64,000 nucleotides of DNA from Oscillatoria acuminata PCC 6304 (GTDB lineage Bacteria > Cyanobacteriota > Cyanobacteriia > Cyanobacteriales > Laspinemataceae), in NCBI RefSeq assembly GCF_000317105.1, contig NC_019693.1:1178001-1242000 (forward strand). Direction: 5' to 3'. The notes below the pieces were generated by a model. It was not told the DNA's origin and made no database searches. It saw only the letters and a list, made by a program, of their open reading frames with translations. Within the stretch, counting starts at the first letter, position 1, and each line of letters starts with the position of its first letter. Made by a program: the position numbers and the translations under genes. Shown here in pieces: positions 16,717 through 25,548 of the stretch.

Positions 16717-17931
16717 ATGCAACAACCCTCTTCCAATCATCCACAGTTCCAGTGCCTGTCTATTGAATTGACCGGCACCCCTATCTTAGATCCGCTCAAT
16801 GACACCGCGTTCCTCGATTTGAACTTGACCCTACACTTTCAGGAAGTCTGGCAAGAGGTCCTCGGCGGTCGTTTTAAGTTTGGGTTGACAGGTGGCCAGC
16901 TAATGCTAAATCTGGAAAATGCGACCCTCCCCGAAGGAGTCGGTTTGCTCACCAAATTAGCAGATATCGCCTCTTCACCATCCCAGACCATTTCCTGTCA
17001 AGTCACCACCGGGACCCCAACCCCTTCCCATTGGATTTTAGACATTAGTGGGAATGGCTCCATCCTCAAAGGCAGTCTGGGACTTCTGAAACTCGCCCGG
17101 TTGCAAGTCAGCGGAACCCCGGTGCGCGTACAAGCCACATTCCAGGTCACTGCCGCTAATATCCTGATGGTAGAGTCGGAAGGACTGTGGCCCCATGATA
17201 TCAATCCCAATCAACATGGCATCCTAGAGCGACTACTAACGCGATCGCTTGTGGAACGTCAGTTCCAACCGCACCTCACCCGGACCGAACTGCACTATGC
17301 TGGCCCACCAGAAGCACCAACGGCGGTGGAAGAGGCTTCCCCCCATCGAGACTTGTCCCCGATTGTGGAGGCGATCGCCCCGATTTTAGAGGCCCCCACG
17401 GATAACTTTATTGAACTGGCAAAACTCGCCGGTATGGACCCCGCCCGAGATTTTGCCGGGGCCAAACTCTGGGGTTGTAACTTACAGGGACTAGACCTCA
17501 GCGGTGCCCAACTCCCGGGGGTAAAATTGCGCGGTGCTGACTTGAGTGATATTGATTTAAGTGAAGCGAACTTGACTGGGGCCAAATTAGCTGGGGCTGA
17601 TGCCAGTGGCGCACTCTTAAGCGATGCCAATCTATCCGGTGCAGACCTCCATCGATGCAGTTTGGCCCTGGCTTCTTTGAGCGGTGCCTCTCTCAAAAAT
17701 GCTAATCTGCAAGAGGCCAATTTAAGGAATGCCAATCTCAGTGATGCAGACTTGTCCGGGGCGAATTTAGCCGGGGCTGATTTGCATCAGGCGGGGTTAG
17801 TCATGACCAACCTCACGAATACCAACCTGACTGGGGCTAATGTGGATCAAGCTCGTTTCAAGCTGGATTCGGGTTTATCTGCGGAAATGGAACGGGATCT
17901 CAAGGCAAGGGGCGCTATTTTTGAGCCTTAA
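16717..17931 (+). CDS. Pentapeptide-repeat protein with N-terminal beta domain
   Basis: This 404-aa protein has two parts. Residues ~1-200 form a strand-rich domain (LDLNLTLHFQEVWQEVLGG, ILDISGNGSILKGSLGLLKL) of a type I cannot name firmly. After a linker, FIELAKLAGMDPARDFAGA opens a pentapeptide-repeat solenoid (~245-385) with A(D/N)LSGA-type units. It is capped by ARFKLDSGLSAEMERDLKARGAIFEP. The opening and cap are both shared with the next gene. Pentapeptide solenoids form right-handed quadrilateral beta-helices; the family role in cyanobacteria is mostly unknown. No signal peptide is seen, so it is probably cytoplasmic. Confidence 0.85.
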   Translation: MQQPSSNHPQFQCLSIELTGTPILDPLNDTAFLDLNLTLHFQEVWQEVLGGRFKFGLTGGQLMLNLENATLPEGVGLLTKLADIASSPSQTISCQVTTGTPTPSHWILDISGNGSILKGSLGLLKLARLQVSGTPVRVQATFQVTAANILMVESEGLWPHDINPNQHGILERLLTRSLVERQFQPHLTRTELHYAGPPEAPTAVEEASPHRDLSPIVEAIAPILEAPTDNFIELAKLAGMDPARDFAGAKLWGCNLQGLDLSGAQLPGVKLRGADLSDIDLSEANLTGAKLAGADASGALLSDANLSGADLHRCSLALASLSGASLKNANLQEANLRNANLSDADLSGANLAGADLHQAGLVMTNLTNTNLTGANVDQARFKLDSGLSAEMERDLKARGAIFEP

Positions 17932-18008
17932 CACTGCCCGAACATCGTTGAACGGTTTGAGTCCACAGTGAATTGCTCCCCCTTTAACCTGATGCTGAAG
18001 TGATTAAC

Positions 18009-19091
18009 ATGACGAGTGAAGGAGATTTACTGCTAAAACAAGGAATTGCCCAATATCAGCAGGGGGAGTTTGAGGCGGCCCTGGAGTCTTGGCGTCAGGC
18101 GGTGACCATTTATCGAGACACCGCTGAACGAGGCCGGGAAGGGGCGGCCCTGGGGAATATGGGGGCAGCGTATCAGGCCCTGGGAGATGTCACAGGGGCT
18201 GTGGCTTGTTATGAGCAGCATCTGGCGAACGCCCAAGATCTGGAGGACCTCCAAGGACAGGGGAATGCCCTGTTAAATTTAGGCACGGCTTATTCGACCC
18301 TGGGAGAGTATGAACGGGCGATCGCGTATCAACAACGTAGGATGGCGATCGCCATTGAAATGGCGGATAAAGCTGTGGAAGGTCAACTCCTCTATCAGTT
18401 AAAAATTAGTTATCAGCACTTGGGCGATGGCGATCGGGTGCGGGAGTGCCAGGACCGTTTACTGGCGATCGCCCGGGAGTTGTTTTTTGAAACCAAAAGC
18501 GATGATTTTATCGCGATCGCCCATAGTCTGGGACTCAATCCCCTCCAGGATTTTGCTGGGGGTAATTTTAGCAATCTCGATTTGCATTATGCAGACTTGA
18601 GTCATGCCGAGTTGGAAAATGCCGATTTTAGCAATGCATATCTGGAACTGGCGGATCTATCTGCTGCGAATTTGGCAGGGGCTAATTTATCTCACGCCCA
18701 GTTAACCAATGCTAATCTCAACCGGACTACCCTCTGTGGGGCTAATCTGAGTGATGCTGATTTACGCACGAACTTAAATCGGGCCAATCTGATGAATGCG
18801 ATCGCCCGGCGGGCTAATTTTACGGCAGCTTATCTACGGGGGGCAAATCTCTCTGGAAGTTGTTTGGTGGATGCAGTGTTGAAAAATGCGGATTTGAGTC
18901 GGGCGAATTTAACCGATGCTAACCTCAGCGGTGCCGATGTCAGTCGCGTGGAGTGGACTGGAGTCATCTGCGATCGGGCGCGATTTGCTCAGGCGATCGG
19001 TGTTTCCGAATCTCTAAAACAGGATTTGATTAAGCTAGGCGCAATTTTTGAATCTGAGGAACCCGGGATGGATAACTGTTCCAGTGATTGA
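18009..19091 (+). CDS. TPR and pentapeptide-repeat protein
   Basis: The N-terminal half (about residues 3-155) holds four TPR-like helical pairs: LLLKQGIAQYQQGEFEAALE, AALGNMGAAYQALGD, ALLNLGTAYSTLGEYERA and QLLYQLKISYQHLGD. The C-terminal half starts FIAIAHSLGLNPLQDFAGG and continues as a pentapeptide solenoid. It ends RARFAQAIGVSESLKQDLIKLGAIFES, homologous to the end of the upstream protein. I chose ATG at 18009, with GAAG about eight bases upstream, over the GTG at 18000. The two genes are 77 bp apart and probably form one unit. The TPR part suggests a protein-binding adaptor; the partner is unknown. Confidence 0.85.
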   Translation: MTSEGDLLLKQGIAQYQQGEFEAALESWRQAVTIYRDTAERGREGAALGNMGAAYQALGDVTGAVACYEQHLANAQDLEDLQGQGNALLNLGTAYSTLGEYERAIAYQQRRMAIAIEMADKAVEGQLLYQLKISYQHLGDGDRVRECQDRLLAIARELFFETKSDDFIAIAHSLGLNPLQDFAGGNFSNLDLHYADLSHAELENADFSNAYLELADLSAANLAGANLSHAQLTNANLNRTTLCGANLSDADLRTNLNRANLMNAIARRANFTAAYLRGANLSGSCLVDAVLKNADLSRANLTDANLSGADVSRVEWTGVICDRARFAQAIGVSESLKQDLIKLGAIFESEEPGMDNCSSD

Positions 19092-19156
19092 GTCCCACCC
19101 CAGGCGATCGCATTCCCGGAAAGCCGATTTGATTCACCCTTGCCCGTTCCCCGGAC

Positions 19157-19194
19157 AAAAAAAGTGCCTGAAAGTATTATGGGTACTTTCAGGC
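19157..19194 (-). terminator. Rho-independent terminator of the hli gene
   Basis: GCCTGAAAGTA (19166-19176) and TACTTTCAGGC (19184-19194) form a perfect 11-bp stem. On the minus strand it is followed by seven T residues. Confidence 0.85.
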
Positions 19195-19250
19195 ATTGGG
19201 TTGTTCCCTTGATTCTCCAGGAAGGAAGGAAGGAAAAATATTATTAAAAG

Positions 19251-19394
19251 TTACATCAGTCCGATCTGAGACAGAATGCCATGTCCAGTCAGTAACTCAG
19301 TTGCTACACCAATCACAAAACCTAGCATTGCCAGACGACCATTCCAGGTTTCCGCAAACTCTGTAAATCCGAATTTTGCTTTTGTATCGTCCAT
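19251..19394 (-). CDS. High-light-inducible protein (Hli/Scp), 47 aa
   Basis: A 47-residue frame reads from ATG at 19394 to TAA at 19251. It contains FAETWNGRLAMLGFVIGVATELLTG in sequence, i.e. the chlorophyll-binding ExxNGRxAMxGF helix of the light-harvesting-like superfamily. It is a one-helix thylakoid membrane protein. Hli proteins bind chlorophyll and carotenoid and help protect or assemble photosystem II under light stress. An AGGAG Shine-Dalgarno lies at 19406-19410. TATATT on the minus strand at 19434-19429 is a plausible -10 box, and a terminator follows the gene. It is monocistronic. Confidence 0.93.
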   Translation of the reverse strand: MDDTKAKFGFTEFAETWNGRLAMLGFVIGVATELLTGHGILSQIGLM

Positions 19395-19744
19395 GATTCA
19401 GAAAACTCCTAGTTAGTCAAGTCTCTGTAATATAACTTAACGCATAGGTTTGAAAACGGCAACATTTCGTTACAAAGTCCTGACAAAGGGCCAAAAAATT
19501 AACGATTGGCAATTACAGATATCAAATCTGGGAAAAAAATTACCGTAAACCGGCTATAACGGATTATTCTCCCAACGAGGGGAGAGGATTCATCCTGGCT
19601 TCAAGGGGGTCCTAGGGTGCTGCGAAGGGGAGACGGAGTTGAGAGGTAAACCGAGAGAGGGCCGTTCCCTAAAGAGGCCCCCAACAATCCGAAAGGTGCA
19701 AAATGTTATTATCAGCCTGTATTTCTGACTCCTACGGAGAGCCA

Positions 19745-20419
19745 ATGCTTTACTTAAAACTGTTGGGCCGCACCTTGCTGTATCTTTTAGTGACTTGTGC
19801 AGTCGTAGCGATCGCATTAGTAATCAAATTTATATCTATTCTGCTGGGGGATGCCCTAGTGTATCAAATTCCCCTCATAGGCGACGCACTTTTAAGCCTA
19901 GAAATCATGGAACTTTTGAATATCATTGTATTTGGTATTTTGGGCATGGGATTTGGCGTGGCCACCATTCTGTTACCCCGTTACTTTGCATCCCGAGTCA
20001 GTGGGTTAACCTTAGCTATATTAGTTCCCTTAATTTTTAGTACCGGCACTATTTTCAGATATTATAACTGGGTTCAACTGTTTTCGGCCCAAGAAAATAT
20101 TTCTTATAATCAAGCTGAGTTAATCACCAATTCTTTTTTAAGACAATCCACTCCTCAACAAGACGGATTTATTGGATATTATATATATACCGCTAAATCT
20201 CCCTCTTTGCCCGTCCGAGAAAAAGAGATGATAGAATTAGAAGAACTAGAGAGAAAAAGCAAAGCTAGATTTGCTAGAGTTACTCGATTAAATCCTGAAT
20301 TAGTGGGTTATTTATATGCGGGTCGAGGGTGGGTAATTCGGTTGTTTTACTTCATTGTTTCCGTTTTTGCCACCGTCGTCAACTTTAAAATTGGCAAGTT
20401 ACAAGTCAAGAGAAGTTAG
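19745..20419 (+). CDS. Multi-pass membrane protein of unknown function
   Basis: The start at ATG 19745 has GGAGA about eight bases upstream and gives 224 residues; an upstream ATG at 19703 is less likely. Hydrophobic segments occur at about residues 7-34 (TLLYLLVTCAVVAIALVIKF), 55-76 (LLNIIVFGILGMGFGVATIL), 84-103 (VSGLTLAILVPLIFSTGTIF) and near the C-terminus (VIRLFYFIVSVFATVVNFKI). The loop before the last segment is charged (KEMIELEELERKSKARFARV). I recognise no family. It lies between the hli gene and a glycosyltransferase without an evident operon link. Confidence 0.65.
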   Translation: MLYLKLLGRTLLYLLVTCAVVAIALVIKFISILLGDALVYQIPLIGDALLSLEIMELLNIIVFGILGMGFGVATILLPRYFASRVSGLTLAILVPLIFSTGTIFRYYNWVQLFSAQENISYNQAELITNSFLRQSTPQQDGFIGYYIYTAKSPSLPVREKEMIELEELERKSKARFARVTRLNPELVGYLYAGRGWVIRLFYFIVSVFATVVNFKIGKLQVKRS

Positions 20420-21099
20420 ACCGATTGAGGAGGAGGGGAGGTGGGGAGTCAGGGGTTCTGGGGCTGAATCGAGGAGTGAGAGCTAAAAGGCATTGAGGTC
20501 TTGCAGGGAGAGCAAAAAAAGGCCCCGGCAAGTGGCCATCAACAGAAATGTTCACAAAATTTTGCAATTTTTCAGGGCGATCGTCCTGAAGAATAGACAA
20601 AAGAGGCAACCCGATGAGGGGTGTGGGTGTGGGGTGAGTATTTTTTGACTATAATATAATAAAATAACTTGTTAGGGTGATGAGAACGAGTTCTGCCCAA
20701 GGGCAGAATCAGCTAGGCGTGCAACTACCAAAGCGGCGAGAAAAAAAAGCAACCCTCGGGAGTCGTCCGGTAGGTGGGAAAAAAACTGACTGAAGTTCAA
20801 TCTTTCTGGGACATCATTGCAGCAAAACCCTGTAATGTTTTAGCGGCAACCCGACCCCACCCCAGGGATTGAGTCCAAGATAGGAGCCTTTACGAGGGTG
20901 CAATTAGAATTGTCCGTACTACCCAGAACCTCACAGGGGTCTCCTGGATCAAGTACATTCCCGGTCGATCTCGTTCGCCTGCCCCAGAATCTGGGTAAAA
21001 TGTCTTGAGAGGGGGGAATCTTGAAGACGCCAGAATTTCAGAGTGAGGGGCATTTTCCCCAACCATTAAAAAAGCACTCCCTTGACTACCACTCATGTT
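20420..21099. other. 680-bp region without recognised gene
   Basis: A TATAAT-like AT-rich stretch (about 20647-20668) lies some 30 bases before a perfect hairpin (TTCTGCCC and GGGCAGAA, about 20691-20708). A small RNA is possible but no terminator was seen. No coding frame in the region is supported. Confidence 0.35.
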
Positions 21100-22350
21100 A
21101 TGCGGATTCTGATTTATTCCTACAACTATCATCCTGAGCCGATCGGGATTGCTCCTTTAATGACCGAATTGGCGGAAGGACTGGTGAATCGAGGCCATGA
21201 AGTCCGCGTTGTCACCGCAATGCCTAATTATCCCGAACGTCGCATTTACCCTGAATATCAGGGCAAATGGTATGTTAATGAAGAGAGAAATGGCGTAAAA
21301 ATTCAACGCAGTTTGGTCTATATTCGCCCGGAACCGTCGTTATTAGACCGGGTGTTACTCGATGGCAGTTTTGTCGTGAATAGTTTTCCGCAGGCGTTAA
21401 AAGGGTGGCGTCCCGAGGTCATTTTGGCCACGGTTCCACCCTTGCCGGTCTGTATTCCGGCGACCTTGTTAGGTCGAATTACTGGCTGTCCGGTGGTTTT
21501 AAATATTCAGGATATTCAACATGAAGCGGCGGTTCATGTGGGGTTGCTGAAAAATCAAAAGGTGATTCGAGCATTTACGGAATTAGAAAAATTTGCCTGT
21601 AACAGCGCGGATAAAATCAGCGTGATTGCTGAGGGATTTGTGGAGAATTTGTTAGGGAAATCCGTGCCAGCCCAGAAAATTGCCTTAATTCCGAATTGGG
21701 TGGATACAAATTTCATTAAGCCGTTACCGAAAGAGGATAATAAGTTTCGGAATGAGCATCACTTGAATGGGAAATTTGTGGTGCTGTATTCGGGAAATAT
21801 TGCCCTGACCCAGGATTTGCCCACGGCAATCAAAGCAGCGGGGAGACTGAGCCATATTCCGGACATTGCCTTTGTGGTGGTGGGGGAACAGAAAGCGATC
21901 GGACGGGTGAGAGAATATTGTGAAATGTTTGAGGCGGATAATGTCACTTTGTTGCCATTTCAATCTAGAGAAACCCTGCCGGAGATGTTGGGGGGTATCG
22001 ATGTGGGGCTAGTGCTGCAAAAGCATAATGTGATTGGGTTTAATATGCCCTCAAAAATTCCGGTTTTGCTGGCAAGTGGGCGGGCGATTGTGGGTTCAGT
22101 GCCAGCCACGGGGACTGCTGCGAAAGCGATTAAAAATAGTGAAGGGGGAATTATTGTCTCCCCAGAAGACCCGGAAGCCCTGGCGAATGCGATTTTAGAT
22201 CTGTATAAAGACCGAGAAAAGACAGAGGCTTTGGGTCGGCAAGGGCGAGAGTATGCGATCGCCCATTATGCCTTTGAGGAGACTTTAAATAAGTATGAAG
22301 CCTTGTTTGAAGAGGCGATCGCCGACCGCAAAGGAAAGCATAAAAGGTGA
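21100..22350 (+). CDS. WcaI-like glycosyltransferase (GT4 fold)
   Basis: This 416-aa enzyme begins MRILIYSYNYHPEPIGIAPL, the N-terminal signature of WcaI-type glycosyltransferases of colanic-acid-like exopolysaccharide synthesis. The C-terminal GT-B half has LIPNWVDTNFIKP, FVVLYSGNIALTQDLPTAIK and IDVGLVLQKHNVIGFNMPSKI, the sugar-nucleotide-binding region. I chose ATG at 21100 over a TTG at 21082 because the conserved frame begins there. It should add a sugar to a lipid-linked or growing glycan at the cytoplasmic membrane. The following yqeK starts 27 bp downstream. A WcaF-like gene lies at 29526-30185, so the sugar pathway is scattered. Confidence 0.88.
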   Translation: MRILIYSYNYHPEPIGIAPLMTELAEGLVNRGHEVRVVTAMPNYPERRIYPEYQGKWYVNEERNGVKIQRSLVYIRPEPSLLDRVLLDGSFVVNSFPQALKGWRPEVILATVPPLPVCIPATLLGRITGCPVVLNIQDIQHEAAVHVGLLKNQKVIRAFTELEKFACNSADKISVIAEGFVENLLGKSVPAQKIALIPNWVDTNFIKPLPKEDNKFRNEHHLNGKFVVLYSGNIALTQDLPTAIKAAGRLSHIPDIAFVVVGEQKAIGRVREYCEMFEADNVTLLPFQSRETLPEMLGGIDVGLVLQKHNVIGFNMPSKIPVLLASGRAIVGSVPATGTAAKAIKNSEGGIIVSPEDPEALANAILDLYKDREKTEALGRQGREYAIAHYAFEETLNKYEALFEEAIADRKGKHKR

Positions 22351-22377
22351 GCGCCGAAGTAGGAGATTTAAAGCGTT

Positions 22378-22992
22378 ATGCGCGATCGCATCTTAAGTTG
22401 GTTAGAAGATCAGGTCACTCAAGCGCGAGTGCAACATATTTTGCGCGTAGAAACATTCTGTGGCGAACTCGCGGCACATCATCAACTCGATGTTAAAAAA
22501 GCCAAACAAGCGGGTTTAATGCATGATTTAGCCAAATATTTCAAACCCCAGCGATTGTTGCAAATGGCCCAAACAGAGGGCTTAGAACTGGATGAAATCT
22601 TGACCGGGGAACCCCATCTGTTACACGCCGATGTGAGTGCGATGGTTGCCCGAGATGAGTTTGGGGTAAAAGACGAAGAAATTTTAGAGGCAATTCGCAA
22701 TCATACCCTAGGCCGTCCAGAAATGAGTCAACTCAGTTGCGTTGTTTATGTGGCGGATACCTTAGAACCGGGGCGAGGGACCAGTCCCGAACTCGAACAG
22801 TTGCGACAAACCTGCTTTGAAAATCTCGTGGCAGCGGTTTGGCAGACGGGGGACTACAGCTTACGCCACCTCGTCGAACACCAACGGATGATTCATCCTC
22901 GGACGATCTTAACCCGCAATTGGGCCATGCAGCAGAGCAAAGAACAGCAGCGGACCCACAGAGTATCCGCAAGCGATCGCATTAGCGCCTAA
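22378..22992 (+). CDS. yqeK: HD-domain hydrolase YqeK, Ap4A hydrolase-like
   Basis: The 204-aa product has the HD-domain order of YqeK: an N-terminal histidine in ARVQHILRVE, GLMHDLAKYF with the His-Asp pair at residues 49-50, the LLHADVSAMVARDEFG segment, and IRNHTLGRP. Family members hydrolyse diadenosine tetraphosphate symmetrically to two ADP. It precedes rsfS, a neighbour pair common in bacteria through the nadD-yqeK-rsfS cluster; nadD is not here. The C-terminal tail (QQSKEQQRT) is longer than in Bacillus proteins. ATG at 22378 is the start. Confidence 0.9.
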   Translation: MRDRILSWLEDQVTQARVQHILRVETFCGELAAHHQLDVKKAKQAGLMHDLAKYFKPQRLLQMAQTEGLELDEILTGEPHLLHADVSAMVARDEFGVKDEEILEAIRNHTLGRPEMSQLSCVVYVADTLEPGRGTSPELEQLRQTCFENLVAAVWQTGDYSLRHLVEHQRMIHPRTILTRNWAMQQSKEQQRTHRVSASDRISA

Positions 22993-23140
22993 AATTTGTT
23001 AGCATGAACTCAAAAATCTCATCAAATCCGATATAGACTCTCAGACCAGAGAGCATCGGCTGTTTGAGAAAAAATTTGAGTAAAAATTCCCAGATAAACA
23101 ACTAAACCCGCCCAAAACTTCTACAACTAATGGAGAGTGA

Positions 23141-23575
23141 ATGACAGATTCTTCCTCAATTCAATCGACTGCTGCTTTAACCCGAGAAAATGCTCCAACC
23201 GCAACCGACTCCGAAAGCTACCATTTAGCCGTTGCGATCGCCAGGGCCGCCGATGACCGCAAAGGCGGCGATCTGATCGTGTTGCGGGTGTCGGAAGTCT
23301 CCTATCTCGCCGACTATTTTATTATCGTCACCGGCTATTCCCGAGTGCAGGTCCGGGCTATTTCCGATGCGATCGCCCATCAAGCTGAACAAGAGTGTCA
23401 GCGAGCTCCCCGGCGAGTCGAAGGACAGTATCATGGCAGTTGGCTGGTGCAAGACTATGGCGACGTGATCGTACATATCTTGATGCCCACCGAACGAGAG
23501 TATTACAATTTAGAGGCATTTTGGGGACATGGCGAACGCCTAGACCTGAGTGCCGAACTCAATGGCACACCATAA
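23141..23575 (+). CDS. rsfS: Ribosomal silencing factor RsfS
   Basis: This 144-aa RsfS/Iojap family protein carries the core ADDRKGGDLIVLRVSEVSYL, ADYFIIVTGYSRVQVRAISD, GSWLVQDYGDVIVHIL and YYNLEAFWGHGE. RsfS binds ribosomal protein uL14 and blocks joining of the subunits when translation must be reduced. The first ~25 residues are a non-conserved Ser/Thr-rich extension. GGAG lies upstream of ATG at 23141. It is followed after only nine bases by the CGLD27 gene, so the two are very likely cotranscribed. Confidence 0.95.
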   Translation: MTDSSSIQSTAALTRENAPTATDSESYHLAVAIARAADDRKGGDLIVLRVSEVSYLADYFIIVTGYSRVQVRAISDAIAHQAEQECQRAPRRVEGQYHGSWLVQDYGDVIVHILMPTEREYYNLEAFWGHGERLDLSAELNGTP

Positions 23576-23584
23576 GAAATAGCG

Positions 23585-24085
23585 ATGAGGGTTTCGTCTG
23601 TGTCTGCCTGCCCAGTGCCTCCCGATTGGCAACCGCTCAATGAATATCAAGAGCTTCAGGAGTCCTGTTTTTTTAGCTGGGCGACCCGCGACCTCAAAGG
23701 CTATTTGAGTAAAATGGCCTGGATTTTGGGATTGTCAGTCGCAGTCTGTGCTCCCGTTGCAGCAGCCAGTTTTCCTCCCGCGAAAGCCTTGGGTCAGTTT
23801 ATCCTCGGAAGTACCGGGGGTGGGGGATTGATTTTGACCTTAGTGCTGTTGAGACTCTACTTTGGCTGGCGCTATGTGCGCGATCGCCTCTTCAATGCCA
23901 CCATCTTTTATGAAGAATCCGGGTGGTACGATGGTCAAACCTGGCCGAAAACCCCGGAAATTTTAACCCGCGATCGCCTCGTCGTCAGCCATCAAATCCA
24001 ACCCATCCTTGATCGCCTCCATCGAACCTTTGCCATCCTCGGCATCTTGGTCATCGTCGGTGCGATCGTTTGGAATTTGGTATAA
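23585..24085 (+). CDS. CGLD27-family (DUF1230) membrane protein
   Basis: The 166-aa product matches the CGLD27/DUF1230 family, conserved in cyanobacteria, green lineage and diatoms. It has CPVPPDWQPLNEYQELQESCF at the start, then FFSWATRDLKGYLSKM, a hydrophobic hairpin (about 46-65 and 78-98), YVRDRLFNATIFYEESGWYD, and a C-terminal membrane helix (LGILVIVGAIVWNLV). Plant members are plastid proteins linked to photosynthesis or iron homeostasis; the molecular role is unknown. It is tightly coupled to rsfS, and the order rsfS-CGLD27-asparaginase is one I recall from other cyanobacteria. Confidence 0.88.
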   Translation: MRVSSVSACPVPPDWQPLNEYQELQESCFFSWATRDLKGYLSKMAWILGLSVAVCAPVAAASFPPAKALGQFILGSTGGGGLILTLVLLRLYFGWRYVRDRLFNATIFYEESGWYDGQTWPKTPEILTRDRLVVSHQIQPILDRLHRTFAILGILVIVGAIVWNLV

Positions 24086-24092
24086 TACCGAA

Positions 24093-24275
24093 TCCGGTAC
24101 TCCTCGGCCTGCAACAACCCGCACCCTAAAGGGTGGGGCTATACAGACGAAGCCCGCCTGCGCGGGCTAAGAGTTAAGAGAGCATCCGGTACTCCTGCGT
24201 CTGCAACAACCCGCAGCCTCAAGGCTGGGGCTATACGGACGAAGCCCGCCTGCGCGGGCTAAGAGTTAAGAGAGA
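24093..24275. repeat. Two tandem 92-bp copies of repeat family B
   Basis: Each unit starts TCCGGTACTCCT, contains the hairpin GAAGCCCGCCTGCGCGGGCT, and ends AAGAGTTAAGAGAG. The units begin at 24093 and 24185. Single related copies lie at 25438-25491 and, inverted and interrupted, at 40106-40310. This fills most of the 329-base gap before the asparaginase gene. Confidence 0.85.
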
Positions 24276-24414
24276 AAAATGACTTTTCATACCCGGATTC
24301 GTTATAAACAAGGCAGTACCTCGGCAGTTCGTTCCGCGTTTTAACCCAAGACAAGGGACCGGCTGACCCTGAACATTGACCCATTCTATCCAAATAAGGC
24401 ATAAAATTTAACCC

Positions 24415-25368
24415 ATGACAATGGGAAAACGTACCGCAGCAGCAGCCCTCGAAGTCCGCTTGCTACGCGAAGGAATTATTGAATCAGTCCATCACGTCCA
24501 GGCCGTCGTTTGTGACAACCGAGGGCGGGTTTTATCCGTTGCCGGTAACTCAGAAACCACCGCCTTCATCCGCAGCGCCCTCAAACCCTTTCAAGCCCTA
24601 GCAGTGACCACCACCGGCACCCTAGAACGCTTCGGGCTCAACGATCGCGACCTCGCCATTATTTGCAGTTCCCACAAAGGAACCATCGAACAGGCGCGAC
24701 AAGCCTTTAACGTCCTCTGGCGCTGTGACGTCGATACCACCGCCCTCCACTGTCCCACCCCTCCAGGCAAAGACAGTCCCCTCAGCCATAACTGTTCCGG
24801 CAAACACGCCGGAATGTTAGCGGTCTGCAAACAGCGCAATTTTCCCCTGGAAACCTATACCCAAAAGAATCACCCGGTGCAGCGCTTGATTATCACCAAA
24901 GTCGCTGAACTACTGCGAATGCCTGCTGAAGAGTTCATCAGTGCCCGGGATGACTGTAGTGCACCCACCTATCTGATGGAATTAGGTCAAATGGCCTCTC
25001 TGTACGCCCATTTGTGTTCGGGGGATAACGTGGATATGGAACGCATCGTGCGGGCTATGACCCATCATCCGGCCTTGATTTCAGGACCAGGAGAGTTCGA
25101 TACCGAACTGATGCGCTTAAGCGAAGGGGAACTGGTGAGTAAAGGGGGTGCCGAAGGCGTTCTCTGCATCGGACGAGAAGGAGAAGGCATGGGTTTAGCC
25201 ATCAAAGTCATGGATGGCACCAAACGGGCAAAACACGCTGTAGCAATTCACCTGCTGAAACAATTGGGTTGGATCGAACCGGCGATCGCTGAAACCCTCT
25301 CAGAAACCCATATCACCCTCAATCCCTATAAACGTCTGGATGTTTTAGGGGAATTGTCCATGCTTTAA
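24415..25368 (+). CDS. L-asparaginase, Rhizobium-etli (AnsA/class 3) type
   Basis: This 317-aa enzyme is of the asparaginase II/AnsA family, structurally unrelated to the E. coli enzymes. Visible are a Ser-x-x-Lys in RSALKPFQA, a second in SSHKGT, NCSGKHAGML with Cys and Lys expected at the metal site, and DDCSAPTY with the second Cys ligand. FDTELMRL and SKGGAEGVLCIG follow. It hydrolyses asparagine to aspartate and ammonia in the cytoplasm. The start is ATG at 24415, with a second ATG two codons later. It lies downstream of CGLD27 but separated by 330 bp of repeats, so it is probably transcribed separately. A strong hairpin follows the gene. Confidence 0.9.
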   Translation: MTMGKRTAAAALEVRLLREGIIESVHHVQAVVCDNRGRVLSVAGNSETTAFIRSALKPFQALAVTTTGTLERFGLNDRDLAIICSSHKGTIEQARQAFNVLWRCDVDTTALHCPTPPGKDSPLSHNCSGKHAGMLAVCKQRNFPLETYTQKNHPVQRLIITKVAELLRMPAEEFISARDDCSAPTYLMELGQMASLYAHLCSGDNVDMERIVRAMTHHPALISGPGEFDTELMRLSEGELVSKGGAEGVLCIGREGEGMGLAIKVMDGTKRAKHAVAIHLLKQLGWIEPAIAETLSETHITLNPYKRLDVLGELSML

Positions 25369-25391
25369 CGGGATTGCACAACATCAATCCC

Positions 25392-25429
25392 CTAAATTCG
25401 GTTGTTAAGCCTTTAACAACCGAATTTAG
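25392..25429. terminator. 17-bp-stem hairpin after asparaginase gene
   Basis: CTAAATTCGGTTGTTAA and its exact complement are separated by GCCT, 24 bases after the asparaginase stop. No long T-run follows, so termination is inferred from position and stem strength. Confidence 0.55.
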
Positions 25430-25437
25430 TCTATAAA

Positions 25438-25491
25438 AACCCACACCCTGAAGGGTGGGGCTACACGAACGAAGCCCGCCTGCGCGGGCTA
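25438..25491. repeat. Repeat family B, single copy
   Basis: Contains CACCCTGAAGGGTGGGGCTA and GAAGCCCGCCTGCGCGGGCT as in the tandem pair at 24093-24275. It lies between convergent genes. Confidence 0.8.
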
Positions 25492-25548
25492 ACATAGAAA
25501 CCCAACTTGAGACAACGAAATTTGGTATCAATAGGGAAAGGGGTGAAT

